From contig CP136066.1 of the NCBI GenBank assembly GCA_032622095.1, positions 47,276,911 through 47,340,910 on the forward strand: a DNA stretch of 64,000 nucleotides, read 5' to 3'. Positions 1-15,000 of this stretch are shown here, piece after piece. Position 1 is the stretch's first letter, and each line of letters starts with the position of its first letter. Both the position numbers and the translations under genes were made by a program. The stretch is from Siphonodentalium dalli. Its lineage: Eukaryota; Mollusca; Scaphopoda; Gadilida; Siphonodentaliidae. The notes under the pieces were generated by a model, which worked only from the letters and a program-made list of their open reading frames with translations, was not told where the DNA came from and ran no database searches.

Positions 1-3000
1 GGGGGCGAAATTTTCGCAATTTTATTTTTGCGATGATTTCAACCATTTTTACTACCATGTATCTTTAGGACGTACTAATGATCCTCCTGAAAATCGGTTG
101 AGAAATGTCCAAGTTACAGACCATCGAATATTATATTCATACATTGGCTGAGGAGAAAGTGGTTGTGAGCACAACTCCTCCTAAACGACGCAAATGAGCA
201 GGATTTGGTTTATGTGAGCGTGTTACTCATAGAGAGAAGACGAACTGGTGCAATTTTTACCAAGATCCAAAAATATTTGTCCCTATTAGGGAGGGGGCAA
301 AAATTGTAATTTTTTTGTCGTCTTCGATTCGAACCAAAATTGTTGTGAAGTATCTATAGGACGTTCTGGGAGTACTCCAGACAGAATTTTGTAAATCGGT
401 TGAAAAATGTAGAAATTGTGGCCCATTAATTCTTATAAAGTTTACACAAGATACACTATGGATTTAAATTCCTACAACCAATCGTCACTTTTTTGGTGTC
501 ATTCGATGGAGAATTTCTAGTACTTCTAAATAATTACCTACTTACCGTATTATATTGATGGAAGCCAGAGATAATCGAAATGTATACACTGAACAGCATA
601 TATATAGGCCTACATAGTAGAATATTGCCACAATATCTTACTAAAACCCTACTATATAATAAAGGGGCATCAATTGCGAACACAATGCCGCAAAAATTAG
701 CTCGATATCTCGAAAATTGGCCGAGATATGGTGACTTTTCTACCCGCGTCACCTAATTCCGAGGTATGGGTGGGGGTCACACCAGAAGGTTCCAACTGAA
801 CACAGAAATGTCAAGAAACCGTACTATGGACATAACAATCAATTCCGCGCGATTTCCTAATTATACTTCCATGTTTTACATGGAAGTATATTGTTTTTGT
901 GATTTTTATTTTTCTCTATTATTATTATTCTTTATTCTTCTTAGCAATTTTATAATGAGCATAGCTCAGTCAATACAAGAGTTAGAAAGCTAAAACTTTG
1001 TATGTATATATATGTATACAAACTCTAGTGCTTAGGCCTATTGAGAATCATGTCCTCACTTGATTTGCAGAGTTATCTCCCTTTATGTGAACAATTGGTG
1101 TTTTCAGAACTCCGAAAATATAAGGAGTACAGCACTGAAATTTGGTCGATACATACATCTTGATATCCACTGAATCATGAGCACATCACAAACTCTGTCC
1201 GTCTTTCCTCTCCAGAGTTATCTCCCATATATATGTCAACCTCGAAATGTTCTGATCGCCTGTTCTCACATAGCAAGAAAGATAGCTGGATTTAGTTTCT
1301 ATGGTAGTGCTGGCCGTTGTCAATATACTTCACAAAAATAATTTGGACAGGGTCGGACTTACATTTTTTGGTTAGGGTGGGGGCGAAATTTTCGCAATTT
1401 TATTTTTGCGATGATTTCAACCATTTTTACTACCATGTATCTTTAGGACGTACTAATGATCCTCCTGAAAATCGGTTGAGAAATGTCCAAGTTACAGACC
1501 ATCGAATATTATATTCATACATTGGCTGAGGAGAAAGTGGTTGTGAGCACAACTCCTCCTAAACGACGCAAATGAGCAGGATTTGGTTTATGTGAGCGTG
1601 TTACTCATAGAGAGAAGACGAACTGGTGCAATTTTTACCAAGATCCAAAAATATTTGTCCCTATTAGGGAGGGGGCAAAAATTGTAATTTTTTTGTCGTC
1701 TTCGATTCGAACCAAAATTGTTGTGAAGTATCTATAGGACGTTCTGGGAGTACTCCAGACAGAATTTTGTAAATCGGTTGAAAAATGTAGAAATTGTGGC
1801 CCATTAATTCTTATAAAGTTTACACAAGATACACTATGGATTTAAATTCCTACAACCAATCGTCACTTTTTTGGTGTCATTCGATGGAGAATTTCTAGTA
1901 CTTCTAAATAATTACCTACTTACCGTATTATATTGATGGAAGCCAGAGATAATCGAAATGTATACACTGAACAGCATATATATAGGCCTACATAGTAGAA
2001 TATTGCCACAATATCTTACTAAAACCCTACTATATAATAAAGGGGCATCAATTGCGAACACAATGCCGCAAAAATTAGCTCGATATCTCGAAAATTGGCC
2101 GAGATATGGTGACTTTTCTACCCGCGTCACCTAATTCCGAGGTATGGGTGGGGGTCACACCAGAAGGTTCCAACTGAACACAGAAATGTCAAGAAACCGT
2201 ACTATGGACATAACAATCAATTCCGCGCGATTTCCTAATTATACTTCCATGTTTTACATGGAAGTATATTGTTTTTGTGATTTTTATTTTTCTCTATTAT
2301 TATTATTCTTTATTCTTCTTAGCAATTTTATAATGAGCATAGCTCAGTCAATACAAGAGTTAGAAAGCTAAAACTTTGTATGTATATATATGTATACAAA
2401 CTCTAGTGCTTAGGCCTATTGAGAATCATGTCCTCACTTGATTTGCAGAGTTATCTCCCTTTATGTGAACAATTGGTGTTTTCAGAACTCCGAAAATATA
2501 AGGAGTACAGCACTGAAATTTGGTCGATACATACATCTTGATATCCACTGAATCATGAGCACATCACAAACTCTGTCCGTCTTTCCTCTCCAGAGTTATC
2601 TCCCATATATATGTCAACCTCGAAATGTTCTGATCGCCTGTTCTCACATAGCAAGAAAGATAGCTGGATTTAGTTTCTATGGTAGTGCTGGCCGTTGTCA
2701 ATATACTTCACAAAAATAATTTGGACAGGGTCGGACTTACATTTTTTGGTTAGGGTGGGGGCGAAATTTTCGCAATTTTATTTTTGCGATGATTTCAACC
2801 ATTTTTACTACCATGTATCTTTAGGACGTACTAATGATCCTCCTGAAAATCGGTTGAGAAATGTCCAAGTTACAGACCATCGAATATTATATTCATACAT
2901 TGGCTGAGGAGAAAGTGGTTGTGAGCACAACTCCTCCTAAACGACGCAAATGAGCAGGATTTGGTTTATGTGAGCGTGTTACTCATAGAGAGAAGACGAA

Positions 3001-6000
3001 CTGGTGCAATTTTTACCAAGATCCAAAAATATTTGTCCCTATTAGGGAGGGGGCAAAAATTGTAATTTTTTTGTCGTCTTCGATTCGAACCAAAATTGTT
3101 GTGAAGTATCTATAGGACGTTCTGGGAGTACTCCAGACAGAATTTTGTAAATCGGTTGAAAAATGTAGAAATTGTGGCCCATTAATTCTTATAAAGTTTA
3201 CACAAGATACACTATGGATTTAAATTCCTACAACCAATCGTCACTTTTTTGGTGTCATTCGATGGAGAATTTCTAGTACTTCTAAATAATTACCTACTTA
3301 CCGTATTATATTGATGGAAGCCAGAGATAATCGAAATGTATACACTGAACAGCATATATATAGGCCTACATAGTAGAATATTGCCACAATATCTTACTAA
3401 AACCCTACTATATAATAAAGGGGCATCAATTGCGAACACAATGCCGCAAAAATTAGCTCGATATCTCGAAAATTGGCCGAGATATGGTGACTTTTCTACC
3501 CGCGTCACCTAATTCCGAGGTATGGGTGGGGGTCACACCAGAAGGTTCCAACTGAACACAGAAATGTCAAGAAACCGTACTATGGACATAACAATCAATT
3601 CCGCGCGATTTCCTAATTATACTTCCATGTTTTACATGGAAGTATATTGTTTTTGTGATTTTTATTTTTCTCTATTATTATTATTCTTTATTCTTCTTAG
3701 CAATTTTATAATGAGCATAGCTCAGTCAATACAAGAGTTAGAAAGCTAAAACTTTGTATGTATATATATGTATACAAACTCTAGTGCTTAGGCCTATTGA
3801 GAATCATGTCCTCACTTGATTTGCAGAGTTATCTCCCTTTATGTGAACAATTGGTGTTTTCAGAACTCCGAAAATATAAGGAGTACAGCACTGAAATTTG
3901 GTCGATACATACATCTTGATATCCACTGAATCATGAGCACATCACAAACTCTGTCCGTCTTTCCTCTCCAGAGTTATCTCCCATATATATGTCAACCTCG
4001 AAATGTTCTGATCGCCTGTTCTCACATAGCAAGAAAGATAGCTGGATTTAGTTTCTATGGTAGTGCTGGCCGTTGTCAATATACTTCACAAAAATAATTT
4101 GGACAGGGTCGGACTTACATTTTTTGGTTAGGGTGGGGGCGAAATTTTCGCAATTTTATTTTTGCGATGATTTCAACCATTTTTACTACCATGTATCTTT
4201 AGGACGTACTAATGATCCTCCTGAAAATCGGTTGAGAAATGTCCAAGTTACAGACCATCGAATATTATATTCATACATTGGCTGAGGAGAAAGTGGTTGT
4301 GAGCACAACTCCTCCTAAACGACGCAAATGAGCAGGATTTGGTTTATGTGAGCGTGTTACTCATAGAGAGAAGACGAACTGGTGCAATTTTTACCAAGAT
4401 CCAAAAATATTTGTCCCTATTAGGGAGGGGGCAAAAATTGTAATTTTTTTGTCGTCTTCGATTCGAACCAAAATTGTTGTGAAGTATCTATAGGACGTTC
4501 TGGGAGTACTCCAGACAGAATTTTGTAAATCGGTTGAAAAATGTAGAAATTGTGGCCCATTAATTCTTATAAAGTTTACACAAGATACACTATGGATTTA
4601 AATTCCTACAACCAATCGTCACTTTTTTGGTGTCATTCGATGGAGAATTTCTAGTACTTCTAAATAATTACCTACTTACCGTATTATATTGATGGAAGCC
4701 AGAGATAATCGAAATGTATACACTGAACAGCATATATATAGGCCTACATAGTAGAATATTGCCACAATATCTTACTAAAACCCTACTATATAATAAAGGG
4801 GCATCAATTGCGAACACAATGCCGCAAAAATTAGCTCGATATCTCGAAAATTGGCCGAGATATGGTGACTTTTCTACCCGCGTCACCTAATTCCGAGGTA
4901 TGGGTGGGGGTCACACCAGAAGGTTCCAACTGAACACAGAAATGTCAAGAAACCGTACTATGGACATAACAATCAATTCCGCGCGATTTCCTAATTATAC
5001 TTCCATGTTTTACATGGAAGTATATTGTTTTTGTGATTTTTATTTTTCTCTATTATTATTATTCTTTATTCTTCTTAGCAATTTTATAATGAGCATAGCT
5101 CAGTCAATACAAGAGTTAGAAAGCTAAAACTTTGTATGTATATATATGTATACAAACTCTAGTGCTTAGGCCTATTGAGAATCATGTCCTCACTTGATTT
5201 GCAGAGTTATCTCCCTTTATGTGAACAATTGGTGTTTTCAGAACTCCGAAAATATAAGGAGTACAGCACTGAAATTTGGTCGATACATACATCTTGATAT
5301 CCACTGAATCATGAGCACATCACAAACTCTGTCCGTCTTTCCTCTCCAGAGTTATCTCCCATATATATGTCAACCTCGAAATGTTCTGATCGCCTGTTCT
5401 CACATAGCAAGAAAGATAGCTGGATTTAGTTTCTATGGTAGTGCTGGCCGTTGTCAATATACTTCACAAAAATAATTTGGACAGGGTCGGACTTACATTT
5501 TTTGGTTAGGGTGGGGGCGAAATTTTCGCAATTTTATTTTTGCGATGATTTCAACCATTTTTACTACCATGTATCTTTAGGACGTACTAATGATCCTCCT
5601 GAAAATCGGTTGAGAAATGTCCAAGTTACAGACCATCGAATATTATATTCATACATTGGCTGAGGAGAAAGTGGTTGTGAGCACAACTCCTCCTAAACGA
5701 CGCAAATGAGCAGGATTTGGTTTATGTGAGCGTGTTACTCATAGAGAGAAGACGAACTGGTGCAATTTTTACCAAGATCCAAAAATATTTGTCCCTATTA
5801 GGGAGGGGGCAAAAATTGTAATTTTTTTGTCGTCTTCGATTCGAACCAAAATTGTTGTGAAGTATCTATAGGACGTTCTGGGAGTACTCCAGACAGAATT
5901 TTGTAAATCGGTTGAAAAATGTAGAAATTGTGGCCCATTAATTCTTATAAAGTTTACACAAGATACACTATGGATTTAAATTCCTACAACCAATCGTCAC

Positions 6001-9000
6001 TTTTTTGGTGTCATTCGATGGAGAATTTCTAGTACTTCTAAATAATTACCTACTTACCGTATTATATTGATGGAAGCCAGAGATAATCGAAATGTATACA
6101 CTGAACAGCATATATATAGGCCTACATAGTAGAATATTGCCACAATATCTTACTAAAACCCTACTATATAATAAAGGGGCATCAATTGCGAACACAATGC
6201 CGCAAAAATTAGCTCGATATCTCGAAAATTGGCCGAGATATGGTGACTTTTCTACCCGCGTCACCTAATTCCGAGGTATGGGTGGGGGTCACACCAGAAG
6301 GTTCCAACTGAACACAGAAATGTCAAGAAACCGTACTATGGACATAACAATCAATTCCGCGCGATTTCCTAATTATACTTCCATGTTTTACATGGAAGTA
6401 TATTGTTTTTGTGATTTTTATTTTTCTCTATTATTATTATTCTTTATTCTTCTTAGCAATTTTATAATGAGCATAGCTCAGTCAATACAAGAGTTAGAAA
6501 GCTAAAACTTTGTATGTATATATATGTATACAAACTCTAGTGCTTAGGCCTATTGAGAATCATGTCCTCACTTGATTTGCAGAGTTATCTCCCTTTATGT
6601 GAACAATTGGTGTTTTCAGAACTCCGAAAATATAAGGAGTACAGCACTGAAATTTGGTCGATACATACATCTTGATATCCACTGAATCATGAGCACATCA
6701 CAAACTCTGTCCGTCTTTCCTCTCCAGAGTTATCTCCCATATATATGTCAACCTCGAAATGTTCTGATCGCCTGTTCTCACATAGCAAGAAAGATAGCTG
6801 GATTTAGTTTCTATGGTAGTGCTGGCCGTTGTCAATATACTTCACAAAAATAATTTGGACAGGGTCGGACTTACATTTTTTGGTTAGGGTGGGGGCGAAA
6901 TTTTCGCAATTTTATTTTTGCGATGATTTCAACCATTTTTACTACCATGTATCTTTAGGACGTACTAATGATCCTCCTGAAAATCGGTTGAGAAATGTCC
7001 AAGTTACAGACCATCGAATATTATATTCATACATTGGCTGAGGAGAAAGTGGTTGTGAGCACAACTCCTCCTAAACGACGCAAATGAGCAGGATTTGGTT
7101 TATGTGAGCGTGTTACTCATAGAGAGAAGACGAACTGGTGCAATTTTTACCAAGATCCAAAAATATTTGTCCCTATTAGGGAGGGGGCAAAAATTGTAAT
7201 TTTTTTGTCGTCTTCGATTCGAACCAAAATTGTTGTGAAGTATCTATAGGACGTTCTGGGAGTACTCCAGACAGAATTTTGTAAATCGGTTGAAAAATGT
7301 AGAAATTGTGGCCCATTAATTCTTATAAAGTTTACACAAGATACACTATGGATTTAAATTCCTACAACCAATCGTCACTTTTTTGGTGTCATTCGATGGA
7401 GAATTTCTAGTACTTCTAAATAATTACCTACTTACCGTATTATATTGATGGAAGCCAGAGATAATCGAAATGTATACACTGAACAGCATATATATAGGCC
7501 TACATAGTAGAATATTGCCACAATATCTTACTAAAACCCTACTATATAATAAAGGGGCATCAATTGCGAACACAATGCCGCAAAAATTAGCTCGATATCT
7601 CGAAAATTGGCCGAGATATGGTGACTTTTCTACCCGCGTCACCTAATTCCGAGGTATGGGTGGGGGTCACACCAGAAGGTTCCAACTGAACACAGAAATG
7701 TCAAGAAACCGTACTATGGACATAACAATCAATTCCGCGCGATTTCCTAATTATACTTCCATGTTTTACATGGAAGTATATTGTTTTTGTGATTTTTATT
7801 TTTCTCTATTATTATTATTCTTTATTCTTCTTAGCAATTTTATAATGAGCATAGCTCAGTCAATACAAGAGTTAGAAAGCTAAAACTTTGTATGTATATA
7901 TATGTATACAAACTCTAGTGCTTAGGCCTATTGAGAATCATGTCCTCACTTGATTTGCAGAGTTATCTCCCTTTATGTGAACAATTGGTGTTTTCAGAAC
8001 TCCGAAAATATAAGGAGTACAGCACTGAAATTTGGTCGATACATACATCTTGATATCCACTGAATCATGAGCACATCACAAACTCTGTCCGTCTTTCCTC
8101 TCCAGAGTTATCTCCCATATATATGTCAACCTCGAAATGTTCTGATCGCCTGTTCTCACATAGCAAGAAAGATAGCTGGATTTAGTTTCTATGGTAGTGC
8201 TGGCCGTTGTCAATATACTTCACAAAAATAATTTGGACAGGGTCGGACTTACATTTTTTGGTTAGGGTGGGGGCGAAATTTTCGCAATTTTATTTTTGCG
8301 ATGATTTCAACCATTTTTACTACCATGTATCTTTAGGACGTACTAATGATCCTCCTGAAAATCGGTTGAGAAATGTCCAAGTTACAGACCATCGAATATT
8401 ATATTCATACATTGGCTGAGGAGAAAGTGGTTGTGAGCACAACTCCTCCTAAACGACGCAAATGAGCAGGATTTGGTTTATGTGAGCGTGTTACTCATAG
8501 AGAGAAGACGAACTGGTGCAATTTTTACCAAGATCCAAAAATATTTGTCCCTATTAGGGAGGGGGCAAAAATTGTAATTTTTTTGTCGTCTTCGATTCGA
8601 ACCAAAATTGTTGTGAAGTATCTATAGGACGTTCTGGGAGTACTCCAGACAGAATTTTGTAAATCGGTTGAAAAATGTAGAAATTGTGGCCCATTAATTC
8701 TTATAAAGTTTACACAAGATACACTATGGATTTAAATTCCTACAACCAATCGTCACTTTTTTGGTGTCATTCGATGGAGAATTTCTAGTACTTCTAAATA
8801 ATTACCTACTTACCGTATTATATTGATGGAAGCCAGAGATAATCGAAATGTATACACTGAACAGCATATATATAGGCCTACATAGTAGAATATTGCCACA
8901 ATATCTTACTAAAACCCTACTATATAATAAAGGGGCATCAATTGCGAACACAATGCCGCAAAAATTAGCTCGATATCTCGAAAATTGGCCGAGATATGGT

Positions 9001-12000
9001 GACTTTTCTACCCGCGTCACCTAATTCCGAGGTATGGGTGGGGGTCACACCAGAAGGTTCCAACTGAACACAGAAATGTCAAGAAACCGTACTATGGACA
9101 TAACAATCAATTCCGCGCGATTTCCTAATTATACTTCCATGTTTTACATGGAAGTATATTGTTTTTGTGATTTTTATTTTTCTCTATTATTATTATTCTT
9201 TATTCTTCTTAGCAATTTTATAATGAGCATAGCTCAGTCAATACAAGAGTTAGAAAGCTAAAACTTTGTATGTATATATATGTATACAAACTCTAGTGCT
9301 TAGGCCTATTGAGAATCATGTCCTCACTTGATTTGCAGAGTTATCTCCCTTTATGTGAACAATTGGTGTTTTCAGAACTCCGAAAATATAAGGAGTACAG
9401 CACTGAAATTTGGTCGATACATACATCTTGATATCCACTGAATCATGAGCACATCACAAACTCTGTCCGTCTTTCCTCTCCAGAGTTATCTCCCATATAT
9501 ATGTCAACCTCGAAATGTTCTGATCGCCTGTTCTCACATAGCAAGAAAGATAGCTGGATTTAGTTTCTATGGTAGTGCTGGCCGTTGTCAATATACTTCA
9601 CAAAAATAATTTGGACAGGGTCGGACTTACATTTTTTGGTTAGGGTGGGGGCGAAATTTTCGCAATTTTATTTTTGCGATGATTTCAACCATTTTTACTA
9701 CCATGTATCTTTAGGACGTACTAATGATCCTCCTGAAAATCGGTTGAGAAATGTCCAAGTTACAGACCATCGAATATTATATTCATACATTGGCTGAGGA
9801 GAAAGTGGTTGTGAGCACAACTCCTCCTAAACGACGCAAATGAGCAGGATTTGGTTTATGTGAGCGTGTTACTCATAGAGAGAAGACGAACTGGTGCAAT
9901 TTTTACCAAGATCCAAAAATATTTGTCCCTATTAGGGAGGGGGCAAAAATTGTAATTTTTTTGTCGTCTTCGATTCGAACCAAAATTGTTGTGAAGTATC
10001 TATAGGACGTTCTGGGAGTACTCCAGACAGAATTTTGTAAATCGGTTGAAAAATGTAGAAATTGTGGCCCATTAATTCTTATAAAGTTTACACAAGATAC
10101 ACTATGGATTTAAATTCCTACAACCAATCGTCACTTTTTTGGTGTCATTCGATGGAGAATTTCTAGTACTTCTAAATAATTACCTACTTACCGTATTATA
10201 TTGATGGAAGCCAGAGATAATCGAAATGTATACACTGAACAGCATATATATAGGCCTACATAGTAGAATATTGCCACAATATCTTACTAAAACCCTACTA
10301 TATAATAAAGGGGCATCAATTGCGAACACAATGCCGCAAAAATTAGCTCGATATCTCGAAAATTGGCCGAGATATGGTGACTTTTCTACCCGCGTCACCT
10401 AATTCCGAGGTATGGGTGGGGGTCACACCAGAAGGTTCCAACTGAACACAGAAATGTCAAGAAACCGTACTATGGACATAACAATCAATTCCGCGCGATT
10501 TCCTAATTATACTTCCATGTTTTACATGGAAGTATATTGTTTTTGTGATTTTTATTTTTCTCTATTATTATTATTCTTTATTCTTCTTAGCAATTTTATA
10601 ATGAGCATAGCTCAGTCAATACAAGAGTTAGAAAGCTAAAACTTTGTATGTATATATATGTATACAAACTCTAGTGCTTAGGCCTATTGAGAATCATGTC
10701 CTCACTTGATTTGCAGAGTTATCTCCCTTTATGTGAACAATTGGTGTTTTCAGAACTCCGAAAATATAAGGAGTACAGCACTGAAATTTGGTCGATACAT
10801 ACATCTTGATATCCACTGAATCATGAGCACATCACAAACTCTGTCCGTCTTTCCTCTCCAGAGTTATCTCCCATATATATGTCAACCTCGAAATGTTCTG
10901 ATCGCCTGTTCTCACATAGCAAGAAAGATAGCTGGATTTAGTTTCTATGGTAGTGCTGGCCGTTGTCAATATACTTCACAAAAATAATTTGGACAGGGTC
11001 GGACTTACATTTTTTGGTTAGGGTGGGGGCGAAATTTTCGCAATTTTATTTTTGCGATGATTTCAACCATTTTTACTACCATGTATCTTTAGGACGTACT
11101 AATGATCCTCCTGAAAATCGGTTGAGAAATGTCCAAGTTACAGACCATCGAATATTATATTCATACATTGGCTGAGGAGAAAGTGGTTGTGAGCACAACT
11201 CCTCCTAAACGACGCAAATGAGCAGGATTTGGTTTATGTGAGCGTGTTACTCATAGAGAGAAGACGAACTGGTGCAATTTTTACCAAGATCCAAAAATAT
11301 TTGTCCCTATTAGGGAGGGGGCAAAAATTGTAATTTTTTTGTCGTCTTCGATTCGAACCAAAATTGTTGTGAAGTATCTATAGGACGTTCTGGGAGTACT
11401 CCAGACAGAATTTTGTAAATCGGTTGAAAAATGTAGAAATTGTGGCCCATTAATTCTTATAAAGTTTACACAAGATACACTATGGATTTAAATTCCTACA
11501 ACCAATCGTCACTTTTTTGGTGTCATTCGATGGAGAATTTCTAGTACTTCTAAATAATTACCTACTTACCGTATTATATTGATGGAAGCCAGAGATAATC
11601 GAAATGTATACACTGAACAGCATATATATAGGCCTACATAGTAGAATATTGCCACAATATCTTACTAAAACCCTACTATATAATAAAGGGGCATCAATTG
11701 CGAACACAATGCCGCAAAAATTAGCTCGATATCTCGAAAATTGGCCGAGATATGGTGACTTTTCTACCCGCGTCACCTAATTCCGAGGTATGGGTGGGGG
11801 TCACACCAGAAGGTTCCAACTGAACACAGAAATGTCAAGAAACCGTACTATGGACATAACAATCAATTCCGCGCGATTTCCTAATTATACTTCCATGTTT
11901 TACATGGAAGTATATTGTTTTTGTGATTTTTATTTTTCTCTATTATTATTATTCTTTATTCTTCTTAGCAATTTTATAATGAGCATAGCTCAGTCAATAC

Positions 12001-15000
12001 AAGAGTTAGAAAGCTAAAACTTTGTATGTATATATATGTATACAAACTCTAGTGCTTAGGCCTATTGAGAATCATGTCCTCACTTGATTTGCAGAGTTAT
12101 CTCCCTTTATGTGAACAATTGGTGTTTTCAGAACTCCGAAAATATAAGGAGTACAGCACTGAAATTTGGTCGATACATACATCTTGATATCCACTGAATC
12201 ATGAGCACATCACAAACTCTGTCCGTCTTTCCTCTCCAGAGTTATCTCCCATATATATGTCAACCTCGAAATGTTCTGATCGCCTGTTCTCACATAGCAA
12301 GAAAGATAGCTGGATTTAGTTTCTATGGTAGTGCTGGCCGTTGTCAATATACTTCACAAAAATAATTTGGACAGGGTCGGACTTACATTTTTTGGTTAGG
12401 GTGGGGGCGAAATTTTCGCAATTTTATTTTTGCGATGATTTCAACCATTTTTACTACCATGTATCTTTAGGACGTACTAATGATCCTCCTGAAAATCGGT
12501 TGAGAAATGTCCAAGTTACAGACCATCGAATATTATATTCATACATTGGCTGAGGAGAAAGTGGTTGTGAGCACAACTCCTCCTAAACGACGCAAATGAG
12601 CAGGATTTGGTTTATGTGAGCGTGTTACTCATAGAGAGAAGACGAACTGGTGCAATTTTTACCAAGATCCAAAAATATTTGTCCCTATTAGGGAGGGGGC
12701 AAAAATTGTAATTTTTTTGTCGTCTTCGATTCGAACCAAAATTGTTGTGAAGTATCTATAGGACGTTCTGGGAGTACTCCAGACAGAATTTTGTAAATCG
12801 GTTGAAAAATGTAGAAATTGTGGCCCATTAATTCTTATAAAGTTTACACAAGATACACTATGGATTTAAATTCCTACAACCAATCGTCACTTTTTTGGTG
12901 TCATTCGATGGAGAATTTCTAGTACTTCTAAATAATTACCTACTTACCGTATTATATTGATGGAAGCCAGAGATAATCGAAATGTATACACTGAACAGCA
13001 TATATATAGGCCTACATAGTAGAATATTGCCACAATATCTTACTAAAACCCTACTATATAATAAAGGGGCATCAATTGCGAACACAATGCCGCAAAAATT
13101 AGCTCGATATCTCGAAAATTGGCCGAGATATGGTGACTTTTCTACCCGCGTCACCTAATTCCGAGGTATGGGTGGGGGTCACACCAGAAGGTTCCAACTG
13201 AACACAGAAATGTCAAGAAACCGTACTATGGACATAACAATCAATTCCGCGCGATTTCCTAATTATACTTCCATGTTTTACATGGAAGTATATTGTTTTT
13301 GTGATTTTTATTTTTCTCTATTATTATTATTCTTTATTCTTCTTAGCAATTTTATAATGAGCATAGCTCAGTCAATACAAGAGTTAGAAAGCTAAAACTT
13401 TGTATGTATATATATGTATACAAACTCTAGTGCTTAGGCCTATTGAGAATCATGTCCTCACTTGATTTGCAGAGTTATCTCCCTTTATGTGAACAATTGG
13501 TGTTTTCAGAACTCCGAAAATATAAGGAGTACAGCACTGAAATTTGGTCGATACATACATCTTGATATCCACTGAATCATGAGCACATCACAAACTCTGT
13601 CCGTCTTTCCTCTCCAGAGTTATCTCCCATATATATGTCAACCTCGAAATGTTCTGATCGCCTGTTCTCACATAGCAAGAAAGATAGCTGGATTTAGTTT
13701 CTATGGTAGTGCTGGCCGTTGTCAATATACTTCACAAAAATAATTTGGACAGGGTCGGACTTACATTTTTTGGTTAGGGTGGGGGCGAAATTTTCGCAAT
13801 TTTATTTTTGCGATGATTTCAACCATTTTTACTACCATGTATCTTTAGGACGTACTAATGATCCTCCTGAAAATCGGTTGAGAAATGTCCAAGTTACAGA
13901 CCATCGAATATTATATTCATACATTGGCTGAGGAGAAAGTGGTTGTGAGCACAACTCCTCCTAAACGACGCAAATGAGCAGGATTTGGTTTATGTGAGCG
14001 TGTTACTCATAGAGAGAAGACGAACTGGTGCAATTTTTACCAAGATCCAAAAATATTTGTCCCTATTAGGGAGGGGGCAAAAATTGTAATTTTTTTGTCG
14101 TCTTCGATTCGAACCAAAATTGTTGTGAAGTATCTATAGGACGTTCTGGGAGTACTCCAGACAGAATTTTGTAAATCGGTTGAAAAATGTAGAAATTGTG
14201 GCCCATTAATTCTTATAAAGTTTACACAAGATACACTATGGATTTAAATTCCTACAACCAATCGTCACTTTTTTGGTGTCATTCGATGGAGAATTTCTAG
14301 TACTTCTAAATAATTACCTACTTACCGTATTATATTGATGGAAGCCAGAGATAATCGAAATGTATACACTGAACAGCATATATATAGGCCTACATAGTAG
14401 AATATTGCCACAATATCTTACTAAAACCCTACTATATAATAAAGGGGCATCAATTGCGAACACAATGCCGCAAAAATTAGCTCGATATCTCGAAAATTGG
14501 CCGAGATATGGTGACTTTTCTACCCGCGTCACCTAATTCCGAGGTATGGGTGGGGGTCACACCAGAAGGTTCCAACTGAACACAGAAATGTCAAGAAACC
14601 GTACTATGGACATAACAATCAATTCCGCGCGATTTCCTAATTATACTTCCATGTTTTACATGGAAGTATATTGTTTTTGTGATTTTTATTTTTCTCTATT
14701 ATTATTATTCTTTATTCTTCTTAGCAATTTTATAATGAGCATAGCTCAGTCAATACAAGAGTTAGAAAGCTAAAACTTTGTATGTATATATATGTATACA
14801 AACTCTAGTGCTTAGGCCTATTGAGAATCATGTCCTCACTTGATTTGCAGAGTTATCTCCCTTTATGTGAACAATTGGTGTTTTCAGAACTCCGAAAATA
14901 TAAGGAGTACAGCACTGAAATTTGGTCGATACATACATCTTGATATCCACTGAATCATGAGCACATCACAAACTCTGTCCGTCTTTCCTCTCCAGAGTTA